From Cynocephalus volans (taxonomy: Eukaryota > Chordata > Mammalia > Dermoptera > Cynocephalidae): a stretch of DNA of 64,000 nucleotides. This document shows, piece by piece, positions 43,505-55,334 of the stretch. The stretch lies in assembly GCF_027409185.1 (NCBI RefSeq), contig NC_084462.1, forward strand, positions 40,186,679 to 40,250,678. Direction: 5' to 3'. Position numbers and translations under genes: made by a program. The notes below the pieces were generated by a model that was given only the letters and a program-made list of their open reading frames with translations, did no database searches and was not told the origin of the DNA. Each line of letters begins with the position of its first letter. Within the stretch, counting starts at the first letter, position 1.

Positions 43505-44740
43505 GACCAGATTCTAAAGATGTCCCTCAAGATTCCTGTTCCCTAATGCTTAGTTAGACACTGATCTGGGTACTGCTGTGAAGGGATTTTGCAAATAGAA
43601 TTCAGGTTGCTAATCAGCTGACTTTAAAATAGACAGATTATCCTGGATTATCTGTGTGGGTCCAAAGTAATATCAAGGGCGCTTAGAAGCAAAAGAGGAA
43701 AACAGAAGACTCAGAGAGATGAGGAAGATGTCAGAGAAATGTGCAGTGTTGTAACCAAACCAGACTTAGGTCTGTTCATAGCTAATGCCAGAACACTGAC
43801 ACCATGTTTCAGTGAGGGAAAATAGGCTTTAATTACAAGGGCAAGTGATTGGAGGTCTGGCAACTAATGCTGAAAAAGAACCCAAGCTCCTCGAAAGCTT
43901 GCAAGCAGGGATTTTTAAGGGAAAGACTTGTGGGTTGTGTTTGAGGCTGCAGGAGTGGTCTGTGGACGCTCCTGACTGGTTGAGTCTCCCAGGTCGAAGA
44001 AGTGGCTCTTGGCTTCTGTTCATCACTGTCCCGGCTCCAGGCAGTGTGGAGTCCTGTGGTCCACATCTCGTCAGCACATTCCAAGGGCTGGGAAACTTGG
44101 GTCCTTGTCCCTATAAAAGATATCTCAAGGGTATGTGTCAAGATAGTGTCTTTGATCCATGGAGCCTAGTGGCTCTGGTTCATGGTGCTCTGTATGGCTT
44201 AGGTGACACCCCGCTTTGCTGAGCTTCTTTCTCTGTCCTCCCCTCCTCAATTACTAGTTGTAAATCCCTGCTCCTTAGTTGGAGAGCTCAGTTCTCAGAT
44301 TTTAAATCACTTCACTTTCATCTAAATTTTTGAGAAACTTTATCAAGAAGAGGTGCTCACTGAGTTTCAGTGTGAAGGGGACTCAATCCGCCATTGTTGG
44401 CTTGAAGATGGAGGAAGGGGCCGCAAGGCAAGGAATGTGGGTAGCCTCTGGAAGCTGACAATGACCTCTGGCTGACAGCTTGCAAGGAAACAGGGACTTG
44501 GTGCTACAGCCACCTGGAACAGGGTCCTGCCATTGAGTGAGGCTGGAAACCGATTCTCTTCCTAGAGCCTCCAGAAGGGACCACAGCCCTGCTGAATGCT
44601 CTTCAGCTTTGTAAGACTCAGACAAGAGAAACCAGCTGAGCCCACTAGACTTCTGGCCTACAAAACTGTGGGATAAAGAATCTGTGCTGTCTTAAGTCAG
44701 TAACTGTGTGACAATTTGTTACAGGGCAGTAGGAAACGAC
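43505..44740 (+). mobile_element. MaLR-like (MLT1-type) LTR split by an ERV LTR
   Basis: The left part (43505-43749) has TGAAGGGATTTTGCAAATAG and ATTATCCTGGATTATCTGTG. The right part (44370-44740) has TCAATCCGCCATTGTTGGCT, TGAAGATGGAGGAAGGGGCC, TTCTCTTCCTAGAGCCTCCA and TTTGTTACAGGGCAGTAGGA. The order is that of one familiar eutherian LTR-like repeat; class given as MLT1-like with reserve. Confidence 0.65.
43750..44369 (-). mobile_element. Solo LTR of an endogenous retrovirus (ERV1-like), 4-bp TSD
   Basis: A 620-bp insert inside the MaLR-like LTR, flanked by GTGT at 43746-43749 and 44370-44373. On the minus strand it starts TGAAACTCAGTGAGC and ends GGTTTGGTTACA, with TG...CA ends, and has ATTAAAGCC near the 3' end as a possible polyadenylation signal. 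The 4-bp duplication is typical of gammaretrovirus-like ERVs. Only the LTR is present, with no coding sequence. Strand and family are inferred. Confidence 0.6.
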
Positions 44741-44925
44741 ACAGAGGGATTGCTGGGAAGGGCATGATGGCTGTTCCGATGGGATGGACATGATCTGGGT
44801 CTTGGGTGTGGTGCTGGTTTACACAGGTGTATGCCCTTGACAAACCTTACCCATCTGGGCACAGATCTGGGCATTCATTCCACCATGCACAAATTATACC
44901 ATGAAAGTTTTAAAAATTAAGTGAA

Positions 44926-46885
44926 AGACATCAGAACATTTCTTTCTGCAGTTGCAAATCTGCCAGTGGTTTCATCTCTCCCAAAATAAAATCCTGCATC
45001 CTTGCCATGGCCTTACCCTGCACACTCCAAGAACAGGCTTCCTGGCTCAGCTCACTGAAGGTACTACAGCCATGCAGGCCCACAGCACATTTTGACCTTG
45101 AAGTTCTAATGACCAAGAATGCTGTCCTCCAAATAGCCCCAGGACTACCTTCCTTATTTCTCAGGATCTCTGTCCTGAAGTCATCTCATTAGGGAACTAT
45201 TTGGTGACTGAATACTAAAGCAGCACAAAGTAGGCACCCCCTGAATCTCTACTGAGTACATGAATGTGGCTCTTGGGTGGATGCACCCTCCGGGTGGACG
45301 CAGCCTCCGGGCCCTCAGGCTAAGCTTATGCAGCATCATGAGTTCTGCACCTGCACCTGACCTTGTCATGACCCACACCTGCTTCTCTTGGGCACTCTAC
45401 CTTCTTCACCAGGCAACTCAGGAAGAGGGAGCAGGCACTGCTCACCCAAATCCTGATCCCTCTGGGTATAATTTCACTATTTTGTAGACATAGTGTCCCA
45501 GCAGGATTTCATTGAATCTCAACAAGCAGAAAATATACCGAGAGGCCAAGCAGCCCTTCTCTGTCCATTGTGTGAACTGGCTTGACTGCCCATGGCCAGC
45601 TGTGTGACTGTGCCCTGGGCTTCATGACGCCCCTGCAGGGGCCAGTCCTCCTCAGGGCCCTCTGGTTCCCCAGGGGAGAACATGGCAGGGTGCCAGGCCT
45701 GAGCCCCAGTGGCTTGGAGCAATCTCCATTGCTAACCCTGGGGAACCTATATGCTGTGGGAGTGGAGCTGGTGGACTTCCTGGCAGAATTGGATGGAAAA
45801 AGCTAGAAGGCTTTCTTTAGAAATGACAAATTAAGATTCCTCCTGGAGGCCAGGTTGGCAAACATCCAAGAGACATCAAGTGATTTATTTCTCAGATCTC
45901 CAGGATTCAGTTTGATTTTAGTTTTAAAAAGCTGCCTCAGGAATTTTTAACAGAAACAGCTTAACTGAAAGAAATAGATTTCTTTCTTAAATAGCATGCA
46001 GATCCCAGAGCCAGGGTGCACGCCATGGGGAAGTCACTAGTAAATCCCACATAAGGAGGCTGCAAATCGCAGCAAGGAACACTTTAATTTTCAGAGCGAA
46101 AATTCATTTTGACAGTTGATTTAACGTTCTTTGACTTTATGAAAATCAGTATTTGGATTCTTTTTAAGCATCATTTTAAGATTAAAGGCCAGGAGACCTC
46201 ACTTTGGTTAATGAAGCTGCTGCTGCTGCTGATTTGAGTAAGTGGCTTTAGGCTGGCTGGAGAGAAGACGATGCGGCTCAGGGAGAAGCAGCCCAAGGCA
46301 CAGTTCACCGTGGCTTTCTGCAATGTGATGTTTTACTCCAGCAGTCCCTGCCTCCACTGAGGCGGAAGTAGGAATGCTGTGGCTTAGCCATCCGGGAGAA
46401 TGGCAGAGTGTGGCTGATGACAAAGCAGCCACCAAATTCATTCATTTACCTTGAAATCAAGTTATATCTTTAAAAAATCCATCTGGCATTTGAAATCAGA
46501 TTATAAATTTTCTAAAAGTCCACCTGAGAGAGTATCATTTTGGCCCCCCAGCCCAGCGCTGCTGACCTGGGCCAGTGGTAGCCTCCATGGGTTGGCCCCT
46601 AGGCCGGTTGTTCCTTCACCACAGGGTGAGACTCGTTATCTCAAAAGTCTGCCAGCCCCAAACTCAAATTTTTACATATCCCAGTGTTTTAAATGAAGCC
46701 CAGATAAGCAGCATTATAATCTTTTAGAGGCTTTCCTGCTTTACATATCCTGCAAAGCCTCCCCTGGCATCTGCTGGACTTTGAGGAGATAGACTGTGTG
46801 GTTCTGAGACCCCCAGCAGCAGGTACCCTTGGGAGCTCTCTGACCCAGAGATAACCCCGCTGCTGAGCTACATCACCTGGACACA
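44926..46885. other. Intronic sequence, no gene recognised
   Basis: About 2 kb with little recognisable repeat. Chance frames up to 82 codons. A (CTG) run at 46216-46231. A good place to look for conserved enhancers. Confidence 0.4.
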
Positions 46886-47327
46886 TGTATTAGTCAGGGT
46901 TCTCCAGTGAAACAGAACCAGTAGGATATATACATACATATGTATGTGCATATGCATATGCATATACATAGGTATTAGAGACAGACAGACATTTTATAAG
47001 GAATTGGCTCATGCAGTTATGGAGGCTGAGAAGTCAGCAAACTGGAGACCCAGGAGAGCTGATGGTGTAAGTTCCAGACCAAAGGCCAGCTCAAAGACAG
47101 TCAGGCAGAGAGAGCTGTCTTTCCCTTCATTAGCCTTTGTGTTCTGCTTAGGCCTTCAATGGATTGGATGAGGGCCACCCACATTGGGGAGGGCCATCTG
47201 CTTTACTCAGTCTACAGAGTCAAATGTTAATCTCATACAGAAACACCTTCACAGACACACCCAGAATGGTTTACCAAATGTCTGGGCACTCTGTAACCCA
47301 GTCAAATTGACACATAGAATTACAACA
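46886..47327 (-). mobile_element. ERVL-type (MLT2-like) solo LTR
   Basis: It starts TGTATTAGTCAGGGTTCTCC and ends CAAATTGACACATAGAATTA(CAACA), the reverse complement of the ends of the element at 34224. Inside: ATTTTATAAGGAATTGGCTC, GGCCACCCACATTGGGGAGG. An alternating (ATGCAT)/(ATAC) stretch lies at 46927-46972. Confidence 0.82.
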
Positions 47328-48010
47328 CGTTGGCCTCCTCTTCAATCTGCCTCTCCCCTGAGAATTCCCTTGCCCTTCTCTCCTTCTGAATAGCAACACC
47401 CCCTCACCCCCCAAGGCCAGAAACTGCCATGGTTCCTGTACAGTCTCCTGCTGTGAGGGACTTCCCTGCATGCAAACCTCTCAAAGCTTTGCCCAGTAAA
47501 TCTTGTGCACTCTACCGCCAACTTATGGTTATATCTTTTTTCCTTGATGGCACCCAAATCTCTCAAACCCCAATGCCTCTGTGCAATTGACTGGGCAGAT
47601 AGCAGTTTTGAAAGCCTTTGAGCTTTTTTGTGTTCTGTTCCCTGTACTGCCCTTCTTCTTCCTCTTCTGGGAAGCTTCTACTCCTTGTTCACAAATATTG
47701 GGGCATGTCAGCCCCTGTGCAGACTCCCTGGCTCTCTGTGCACATCTCTCAGCTATCTCAGATCACAACAGCTGTTTCTATGTCTGTCTTACTTCTTGCT
47801 CCATCAGCCTCTTAAGACACACTCATGGGTCCTTATTCATATGTATACCACCAGCACCCAGGGATGCCTGCAGGTACTTGGAGCCTTGACAGGGTCTGCT
47901 GGGAGAATCCATGGCCGTCTCCAAGCACAGCACTGGAACAATTCCTCTCCTGTGGCCTTTGGCTCTTTAGCTATTTCTTCAACTTCTATGAAAATGTTTC
48001 TTATATACTA
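47328..48010. other. Intronic sequence, nothing recognised
   Basis: Frames up to 127 codons (47628-48011, +) overlap each other in three phases and resemble no known protein. Confidence 0.4.
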
Positions 48011-48084
48011 GGGTATTTCAAAAGCTCATGGAAAAATAGAATTAAAATATAGTATGAATCTTTCCAAGAACTCTTTGAAGCCCC
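48011..48084 (+). mobile_element. Palindromic ~75-bp MITE, copy 2
   Basis: GGGTATTTCAAAAGCTCATGG and TTTCCAAGAACTCTTTGAAG are its inverted ends, with AATAGAATTAAAATATAGTA between. It matches the minus strand of 13151-13225 along its length. Confidence 0.7.
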
Positions 48085-49604
48085 CTCCTATTTGCATTAT
48101 TGTTTAGATTAATTGCATTCTGAGTATAGAGAACCCAAACATCTGGAAATACCTTAAAGTTATACTTTATTTATAAGCTCTGGAGTATGTGTGGTCCCAA
48201 AATAGAATTTCTCATGCTGTAAGTGCATATTATACTTACAACAATAAAATAATTTCATTTGTGGGATAAGTCTACAATGAGTTAGCATCTAATATATATA
48301 TATGTGTAATTATCTGCTTTTCTTTATTTCTGTAGATATATATGACCAAATTGAAAGTTTTCCTTTCAAAGTTATTATATCCTTTTAGTATAAAAATATA
48401 CTAATTAAATTATATTTTACATTACTATGAAATTGGCAGTTTTAATACTTACCTTGCAAAGAAAACAAAATAGTCATCATTCAATGCTAAAATTGTTTTA
48501 ATTTCCTTTTCTACATTATTTAACCAGTTGTTTGAAATTATTGAGTCCACAATTTGTTTTTGTTTTTGAATTTGTGCATATTCAATTAAAAACAAAACTG
48601 AAAAGGAGCCAATCAGTTAGACAAACAAACAAATCATAGCCACCAGGCATTTAGGTAAACTGAGGACCTGCAAATATTTTTAATGTTAGTATGGATTCAT
48701 TGAAGAAAATACAAAGAAAAGAGAAAATAAAAGTCACTCATGATCCTACTCTTCAGAGAGAATCCCAAGGACATTTTGATATCTCTTCTTTAAGTTCTTC
48801 ATATACATATGTATGCATAATTGTATGTGTAGATGTAATATGTGTGTATGTATGTGTGAACATATGTGTATGTGTATATGCACACCCATACACATGCATA
48901 GGATTTTTAGTATATGTATTTTTCAAATGTTTGGGGTAGAAACAACCAGCTGTTTACCAAAATCCATCCTCCCATCTCCCTGAGCAGCCTACCCAGCCTC
49001 ATTTCCCAGGCTCCCTTGCACTTCAGTGCAGCCATGTCATAAATCCCCATAGCAGTGACAGAGAGAGCAGCATGTGTGCTTCTAGGATTGGCCCATCATG
49101 GTCTGTCTGGGAAAATGAGGTTTGAGGAGAGACTGCAGTGAAGTAAGAGAGAAAAAGGTGCTCCTTTGGGCTCTTCCCCCTCCTGGCTGAGTGCTCTGGT
49201 GCCACCCAGGACAGCCTGGGAAGCTGCATATTGAAGATGACACCTGGATCCCTGAATGACTGCATGGAGCAGAGCCACTGCCTGGACTCCTGCTCTGGAC
49301 TGCTATGTGCAAAAAGAAGTAAACCTTTTGTCTTTAAGCTACTGGTGGGGGTGGAGAGCTCTACTGATTGCCACAGCCTAACCTACCCTAATTCATCATT
49401 TTTATTAAATACTGAGATGATACAACATAATGTTTATCAAAATTAATTATAAAAATAATGCAGTTTTAAACTATCCAGCTTAAGCAGGGGGCGGGAGATG
49501 AAATTTATCATTAACTTTGAAATCTCTTGTGTTTCTTCCTAACCCACACATTGCCTCTCCCCTCAGAGGTAACCACTCTCCTGAAGTCTGTATTTACCTT
49601 TCCC
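48085..49604. other. Intronic sequence; TATG-rich simple repeat at 48798-48900; possible ancient LTR at 48950-49390
   Basis: 48085-48680 is AT-rich without recognised features. 48798-48900 is an imperfect (TATG)/(TGTA) stretch. 48950-49390 ends in TTTGTCTTTAAGCTACTGGT and GATTGCCACAGCCTAACCTA, which resembles the end of an old LTR-type repeat, not assigned. Confidence 0.4.
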
Positions 49605-50105
49605 TCACTTTTCTTTGCGACAACATACATGAACCTGGAGGACATTATGCTGAATGAAATAAGCCAGGCACGGGAAGAGAACAACACATGATTTCACTTC
49701 CTCAACTTAGGAGAAGTTGATCTCCTAGGAGTAGAGAGTGGAATGGTGCTTACTAGAGGCTGGGGGTGAGGGGGATGGGGAGAGGTTGGTCAAAGGATAT
49801 GTAATTATAGTTAGATTGGAGGAATAAATTTCATGAGATCTATTATATACTATGGTGATTACAGTTAACAACAATGTATTGTATTTTTGAAAAATGCAAA
49901 GAAAATGGATGTTGAGTGCTCCCACCACAAAAATGATGACTGTGTGAGGTAACGAACTTGTTCATTAGCTAGATTTAACCATCCCACAATGTACATATAC
50001 TTCAGAACACTGTGTTGTACATGACAAAAACATGTTATTTGTCAATTTAAAGGAAACTTTAAAAAATAAAATTAATTAGTAAATTGAAAAAAAGAAAAAG
50101 AAGCA
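49605..50105 (+). mobile_element. L1 (L1MA-type) 3' end
   Basis: ACATTATGCTGAATGAAATA, AGTAGAGAGTGGAATGGTGC, GTGATTACAGTTAACAACAA, TGATGACTGTGTGAGGTAAC and ACTGTGTTGTACATGACAAA are a classic L1MA-type 3' end with A-rich tail. Confidence 0.85.
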
Positions 50106-51482
50106 GGTGACTAAGAAGCCACACCCAACTTCAGGGATCCCAGGGGACCAGGCTGCTGCTGTGGGCCGCCTGTTGCAGAAGGTGCTGAAGCAGCTCATTG
50201 GCAGGTGCTCTCCTGGAAGCAGCTGTGACTCGCAGGCAGAGCCACTGCCATGTCTTGGCTACTGAGGACAGGATTCTCCAGAGCTCACCCAGGAGCTGTT
50301 TCTGCTCCCAACTGACCTGGGAGTATGATGGCTTCTCTTACTGCCTTCTGAGCCTTGCATGAATGCTTGTCATGTGGGAACCTGGCACTTATCAGGAAAG
50401 CAAAGCAAGTCTGGGAAGTGCCATTCCAGGCTTCTCTGCATTACACAAAGAAGAATGAAGGGGGTGGGGGCACAGGGAAGGCAGTGACTGAGTTGGCAAA
50501 GGGCCCTCTGGCACTATCCAGTACTTTCGTCAAATCCTCATCCGTCCATATCCTTTGACCCATATTTAAACTAGCAGGCAACCACAATAACATCATGTCC
50601 TGCTGACTCTACTGTCTTTGGTCCAGTTGGGCATGCACATGCTTCTCTCCAACAAGGGAAACAAAAAGTCCAGTAAGTCACCGAACCCATCTAGAGTTGT
50701 GTTCATTCGTCACCTGATTTGATCATGACCCATCTCTGACAAACTATAACTTAAAGACTGAATTAGGAGCATAATTCCTTCTCTCCTAACTTATGTCCTA
50801 TGACAAGAAAGGGAGGGGCCACCTGGGTTTGTATACAGCAATAGAGAAATAACCAAGCCAGGAAGAAGACAGGCAAACTGTGGTGATCTTGAACTCTGCA
50901 CCCTGCAAGCTCTGGTTGACATGTTTGTAATGCCTTCCTCCCCTGCATCTGCTGGCTCCCCTTGCCCTCTCCTAGCACTCAGACCTTCTTATCTAAAGAG
51001 CTCAGCAGTAGTTTAAGCTGGTGGTATGTTGGGAAATTTCCAGTTTAACATTTGTAAATTTATTCCTATGCACTTTCCTCGGATTCCTATTGGCAAAAAC
51101 TCTGCAATTCTTTTGATGTGTGTGGTATCTCCTCCTAAGCTCTCTTCCCAGTTTCAATCTGATAACAGAAAGAGCTTGGTTTTCAGGTGACTTGAGCATT
51201 TCCCTATAACACATCTGCTTAGAAAAGGTTCATCTATTTCCAGGTCTTCAGACAAGGGGAGTCTAGCCTCAGTCAAGGGGGGGGGGCTGCTTCTGATTGC
51301 CCAGAGGCTGAGGGATATTGTGGGAATTCAAAGTCCTCAGGGTCCTTAGAATGCACCTGCCTGTTCTCAAGACCTCATCTAGCTCTCAGAGCCCAGTCTT
51401 GCCTGATCACTGTCCTACTGTGTTCATAGGAGATCTAACAAGGTTTCCCTTTAAACTTGTGTAATTCAGCAACATGAATATC
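50106..51482. other. Intronic sequence, nothing recognised
   Basis: Single-copy-looking DNA between the L1 tail and the composite element. Chance frames only. Confidence 0.4.
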
Positions 51483-51500
51483 AAAAAGGTCTGGCTTTTG

Positions 51501-52419
51501 AGTGCCTCAGGGCCCTGCCTGGAATCCCAGGGCTTGGAGCCAGGGACCGGACATCCTGCCCACATCCAGGCATACTGCCAGCACCGTGGGGCCCCGCCTG
51601 TGGGGCTGGGGCATCAAGCCGGGGACACCAGTGCCTTGGGGCCCTGCCCAGGGGCCCGGGGCTTGGAGCTGGGGACCAGACCACCCACTACAACCAGGTA
51701 CACTGCCAGTGCCAAGGAGCATGCCAAAAACATCACTTCCATGTGGGTGGCCCACCACAGCCACCACAGTAACCACGGCTGCTGCAAAAGTGGCTAGACA
51801 TCACAGCCACCGTGCAGATGGTCCACCAGCCACTGGAGTGCATTGACATAGGAGTCACCAGTAGAGACCAAAGAAAAGAAGAGGATGTCTCTCTCCACAA
51901 AGCCCATTCCAGAGTGACAGAAGAAGCATCTGCTCTGTGATAATATTGGGGGACCTGAACATACCTTTCAGCACTGGACAGATCATCTAGGCAACAAATC
52001 AACAGAGTAACCGTTACTCTTTCAGAGGGAAAGAAGAAATCTAGGGTTATCAGTGGTGGAAGGGAGAGGGGGATAGGGAAAGACTGGACAAGGGGCACAA
52101 AGAATAAGTAGGATTTATAACAATATACATATTAATAATATTGATTTGATCAACATATGTCAACATTGAATCCCCAAAATATGTACAATCAATTATGATT
52201 CAATAAAAAATAAATAAATTTAAAACTTCAGTAAAAAAAAGTAAAAACTGACAAATCGGACTTCATCAAAATTAAAAATTTTTGCTCTTTGAAAGATAGC
52301 AATGAGAAAACAAAAAGGCAAGCCAAAGACTGGGATAAAATATTTTTAATACATATACCAAAGAACTTGTATCCAGAATAAATAAAGAAACTTTAGAAGA
52401 CGAAAAACAAACAAACGAA
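51501..52419 (+). mobile_element. Composite L1-derived VNTR retroelement, copy B, 5'-truncated, with 18-bp TSD and 3' transduction
   Basis: AAAAAGGTCTGGCTTTTG is repeated exactly at 51483-51500 and 52420-52437, so 51501-52419 moved as one unit. It has about 2.6 VNTR units (51501-51710), the unique segment (GTGGCCCACCACAGCCACC, GCCACTGGAGTGCATTGACA) and about 60 bp of L1 ORF2 sequence (GGGGGACCTGAACATACCTT, GGACAGATCATCTAGGCAAC). The 3'UTR ends at AATAAA (52202-52207) and an A-rich tail. Then comes about 170 bp of old L1 ORF2 (GACTTCATCAAAATTAAAAA, GGCAAGCCAAAGACTGGGAT) with its own AATAAATAAA (52377-52386) and a second A-rich tail (52403-52424). The extra piece between the tails looks transduced from the source locus. 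Confidence 0.87.
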
Positions 52420-52437
52420 AAAAAGGTCTGGCTTTTG

Positions 52438-52967
52438 GAATCGCCGCCTCCGTGGCTGCAAGAGCTGGCAGGCTCTGTAAGGGAGGTCACGGAAACGCTG
52501 GCTGTACAGCCAGGCCTGGGGCTGAGAATCAGAGCCCAGCTGGCCTTTTTCTCCGGTTGCTCTCTGCTCTGGAGAAGGGCCAGCCTGCCCACGCTCCTCA
52601 TGCTCCTTCTTGCCACAGATAACAGCAGCTGGTGGTATCTCCAACACTGCGGGGGGAAGTCATCTCATCTGTTAAGGAGACTTACTTAAGGAGACAGAAG
52701 CCGCTCTAGGTGTCCCAAATAGGCAGGGGAACTAGAGGCTTACACAGCCAGCGCGGTGCGTGAACTGAGAAAAGCCTTGCTAAAACGGGGGGTTCATGGC
52801 TTTCCCTGGAAGTCGTATATGTGTCATGAGTGCCAAGAAACATCTCCACCGCCACCCCTCTTGGCCACCTGGACGGCCAAAGCCGGGACTTCACAGGAGT
52901 CTGCCCAGAACCTACAGCGGATCTCATGCCTGCTCTCTCCAGTGCACCTGTTTGCAACTGCTTGCTT
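52438..52967. other. GC-rich intronic spacer, no gene recognised
   Basis: 530 bp of single-copy-looking sequence between two young insertions. Chance frames up to 114 codons. Confidence 0.4.
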
Positions 52968-52982
52968 AGAAAAGCGGCCTGT

Positions 52983-54218
52983 TCCAGGTCTCATACCTAG
53001 GTCTTTAATCCATCTTGAGTTGATTTTAGTGTACGGTGAGAATTACTAAGGGAAAATATAGGTGAAACTCTTCAGCAGTTAGGGCACAGGCTTTATGAAA
53101 ATGAGCCCAAAAGCACAAGCAGCAAAAGAAAAAATAAACAAATGGGATTATCAAACGAAAAAGTTTCTGCACAATAATGGAAGCAATCAACAGAGTGAAA
53201 AGACAACCTACAGAGTGGGAGAAAATATTTGCTAACTATGCATTCAACAAGGGATTAATATCCAGAATATACATAGAACTGGAGCAATTATACAGTAAAA
53301 AAACAAATGACCCAATTCCAAAATGGGCAAAGGAGCTTAATAGACATTTTTCAAAGGAAGACATACAAATGGCCAACAGATACATGAAAAAATGTTCAAT
53401 ATCACTAGTCATCAGGGAAATGCAAATTAAAACCACATTGAGATACCACCTCACTCCAGTTAGACTGGCTATAATCAAAAAGATGGTGAATAACAAATGC
53501 TGGTGAGGGCGTAGAGAGTAGAGAACACTCCTGCACTGTTAGTGGGAATGTAAATTAGTACAACCACTATGGAAAACAATATGGAGGTTTCTCAAACAAC
53601 TACAGATAGATCTTCCATATGATCCAGCAATCCCTCTTCTGGGTATATACCCAAAGGAATGGAAATCATCATGTTGAAGAGATCCCTGCACTCCCATGTT
53701 CATTGCAGCTCTATTTACAATAGCCAAGATATGGAACCAACCTAAATGTCCATCTATGGATGATTGGATAAAGAAACTACGGTATATATACACTATGGAG
53801 TACTACTCTGCCACAAAAAAGAATGAAACACTCCCATTTGCAAAAACATGGAGCCTGGAGAAACGTATGTTAAGTGAAACAAGCAAAACACAGAGGGATA
53901 GATACCACATGTGCTCACTCATATGTGGGAGCTAAGAGAGAAAGGAAGGCAGGAAAGAAAGACCACAGTAGTGCCGTGATCCAACAGAGGGAGGGAACAT
54001 TCCTAGGGCTACAAAGTGGGGGGGGGAGAAAAGGAGGGAGAGGGAGTTGGGGGATAATTGGGTGGGGACAAGGGATACAAAAGTAATTTCTGGTAATGGG
54101 TATGTCCCCAGTATGAATCTGGCCTTCACATCATGGGCAGGAGGGGGGACAATTAGCTTTGTATTTCATGAATATTCTTAATAAATAAATAAATTTTTTT
54201 TAAAAGAAAGAAAGCAAA
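52983..54218 (+). mobile_element. 5'-inverted LINE-1 with 15-bp TSD
   Basis: 52983-53040 is antisense L1 (GGTCTTTAATCCATCTTGAG, TGATTTTAGTGTACGG). 53041-54218 is sense ORF2 end and 3'UTR with (AAAT) tail. The antisense scrap is the ORF2 piece that directly precedes the sense part in L1, so this is a small 5' inversion. AGAAAAGCGGCCTGT (52968-52982) and AGAAAGGCGGCCTGT (54219-54233) are the TSD with one mismatch. The 3'UTR (GGGGGATAATTGGGTGGGGA, GGGCAGGAGGGGGGACAATT) differs from that of the 33558 group, so it is another L1 subfamily. Confidence 0.9.
53177..53506 (+). pseudogene. L1 ORF2 C-terminal part, partial frame
   Basis: 109 open codons with [43 protein letters not shown] and [16 protein letters not shown]. 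This is the region between the RT and the C-terminal cysteine-rich segment of ORF2p. It ends at a stop after NNKCW, after which the true frame is lost. The C-terminal piece is open again at 53696-53935. Confidence 0.8.
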
Positions 54219-54233
54219 AGAAAGGCGGCCTGT

Positions 54234-55334
54234 CCTTTCTGCACTTTCCAAACCTCGCAGGAACGCCTCCAGCCGGAACTATGCGGAGAATGGGATTCCC
54301 GGCAGAGGGGCGCGGGCTTCTCTCCTGCAGTGCAGCGGGAGGGGGACAGATGCAGTGGGGTGAGGGATTGACTGTGGACTGTAGGGCGCCATGTGGGACA
54401 TGCACCTGGCAGGGCTGGGTTTGCCTAGTTTTTCAAACTGGATTGTGCCGAACAGTTTTCAGCGTGCTGCTTTTCCCACTCAGCAGTCCTTCACTGGAAT
54501 CCCCCAGATCGATTGTATGTGCGAGTCCATCTTTTCTAATGGCTGAGTAATCTTCCAGATGTGGATTAGCGTAAAAGAGCCAGCCAGTTCCTGACCAGCT
54601 GGGCAGTCCCCGACACCCTGCACCCTGCAGCCACCCTCCACGTCCCATCCTCGCTGCCTCCGAGAGGCCGGCCCCTCTCTCATCTGTGCTGCTGCCGTCG
54701 CCTTCTACCGCTCTGTCTGCCTCCAGTTTTGCCCGGTTCTAATGTAGTCCCTGCTATTTAGCCAGAGTAACATTTCTTAAATGCAAATACTTTATTTTTC
54801 TAAACTGAGAATCTCATCGAGTCCCACTCCTGTTGAAAATGCCTCAGTGACTCATCTATGAGCCTGGGGTCGTCCCATCCCCGTGACTGCTGTCGGTGAC
54901 CTCCAGTGTGTCTCCCTCCTGCCATCTCCTCCTCCCTCCTGCCATCCTCCCCCTTGTCCCAGCGTGCTCTCCTCTCCGCTGTCTGACTCATCCTGTCTTA
55001 CTGACCTTCACTTCCAGGCTTATCCAGATGCAGCCTTCTCTCCAGCAACTTCCTCTCCCCGCTCGCCTGTTCCTGGGCTCTTACTAGCAGAGCTTTTACT
55101 CTTTCTTTGTGTTTCAGCCTAAAATGATACTTCCCCCAGACAGCAAGGTGGGAGGGAGCTATGTCAGTGACCTGGAGCCCTGATGCCCAAAACAAGGTTG
55201 GGTTCAAGGAAATGGTCGCCCCCAAAGCTTAGGTTTTAATCAAGACAGGCTAGGATTTGAATCTCAACTCCGTCACTTACTAGTTGGATTTCAACCACAA
55301 GTGATAGAAGTTAGATATAAGCAGACTTATAATT
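54234..55334. other. GC-rich intronic sequence, no gene recognised
   Basis: 54240-54720 is fairly CpG-rich but short of an island by eye. A sense MIR scrap may lie at 55235-55300 (GGATTTGAATCTCAACTCCG). No exon signals seen. Confidence 0.4.

Larger units (their letters stand above)
42530..44925 (+). mobile_element. Old L1, sense, interrupted by a MaLR-like LTR
   Basis: 42560-43500 is decayed ORF2 (GTCCAGAAATAGACCCACAC, GTCCTTTTAACAAAAAGTGC, GCATGATTTCATCTGGACAA). 44741-44925 is its 3'UTR (GGGATTGCTGGGAAGGGCAT, GGTTTACACAGGTGTATGCC). The LTR at 43505-44740 separates them. Confidence 0.75.

Noticed and set aside
47581..48011. Overlapping 102- and 127-codon frames on +
   Set aside because: Three phases are open over the same stretch, no similarity recognised, no splice signals.
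50106..50260. Possible processed pseudogene scrap after the L1 tail
   Set aside because: No recognisable protein, poly(A) belongs to the L1, and no TSD was found.
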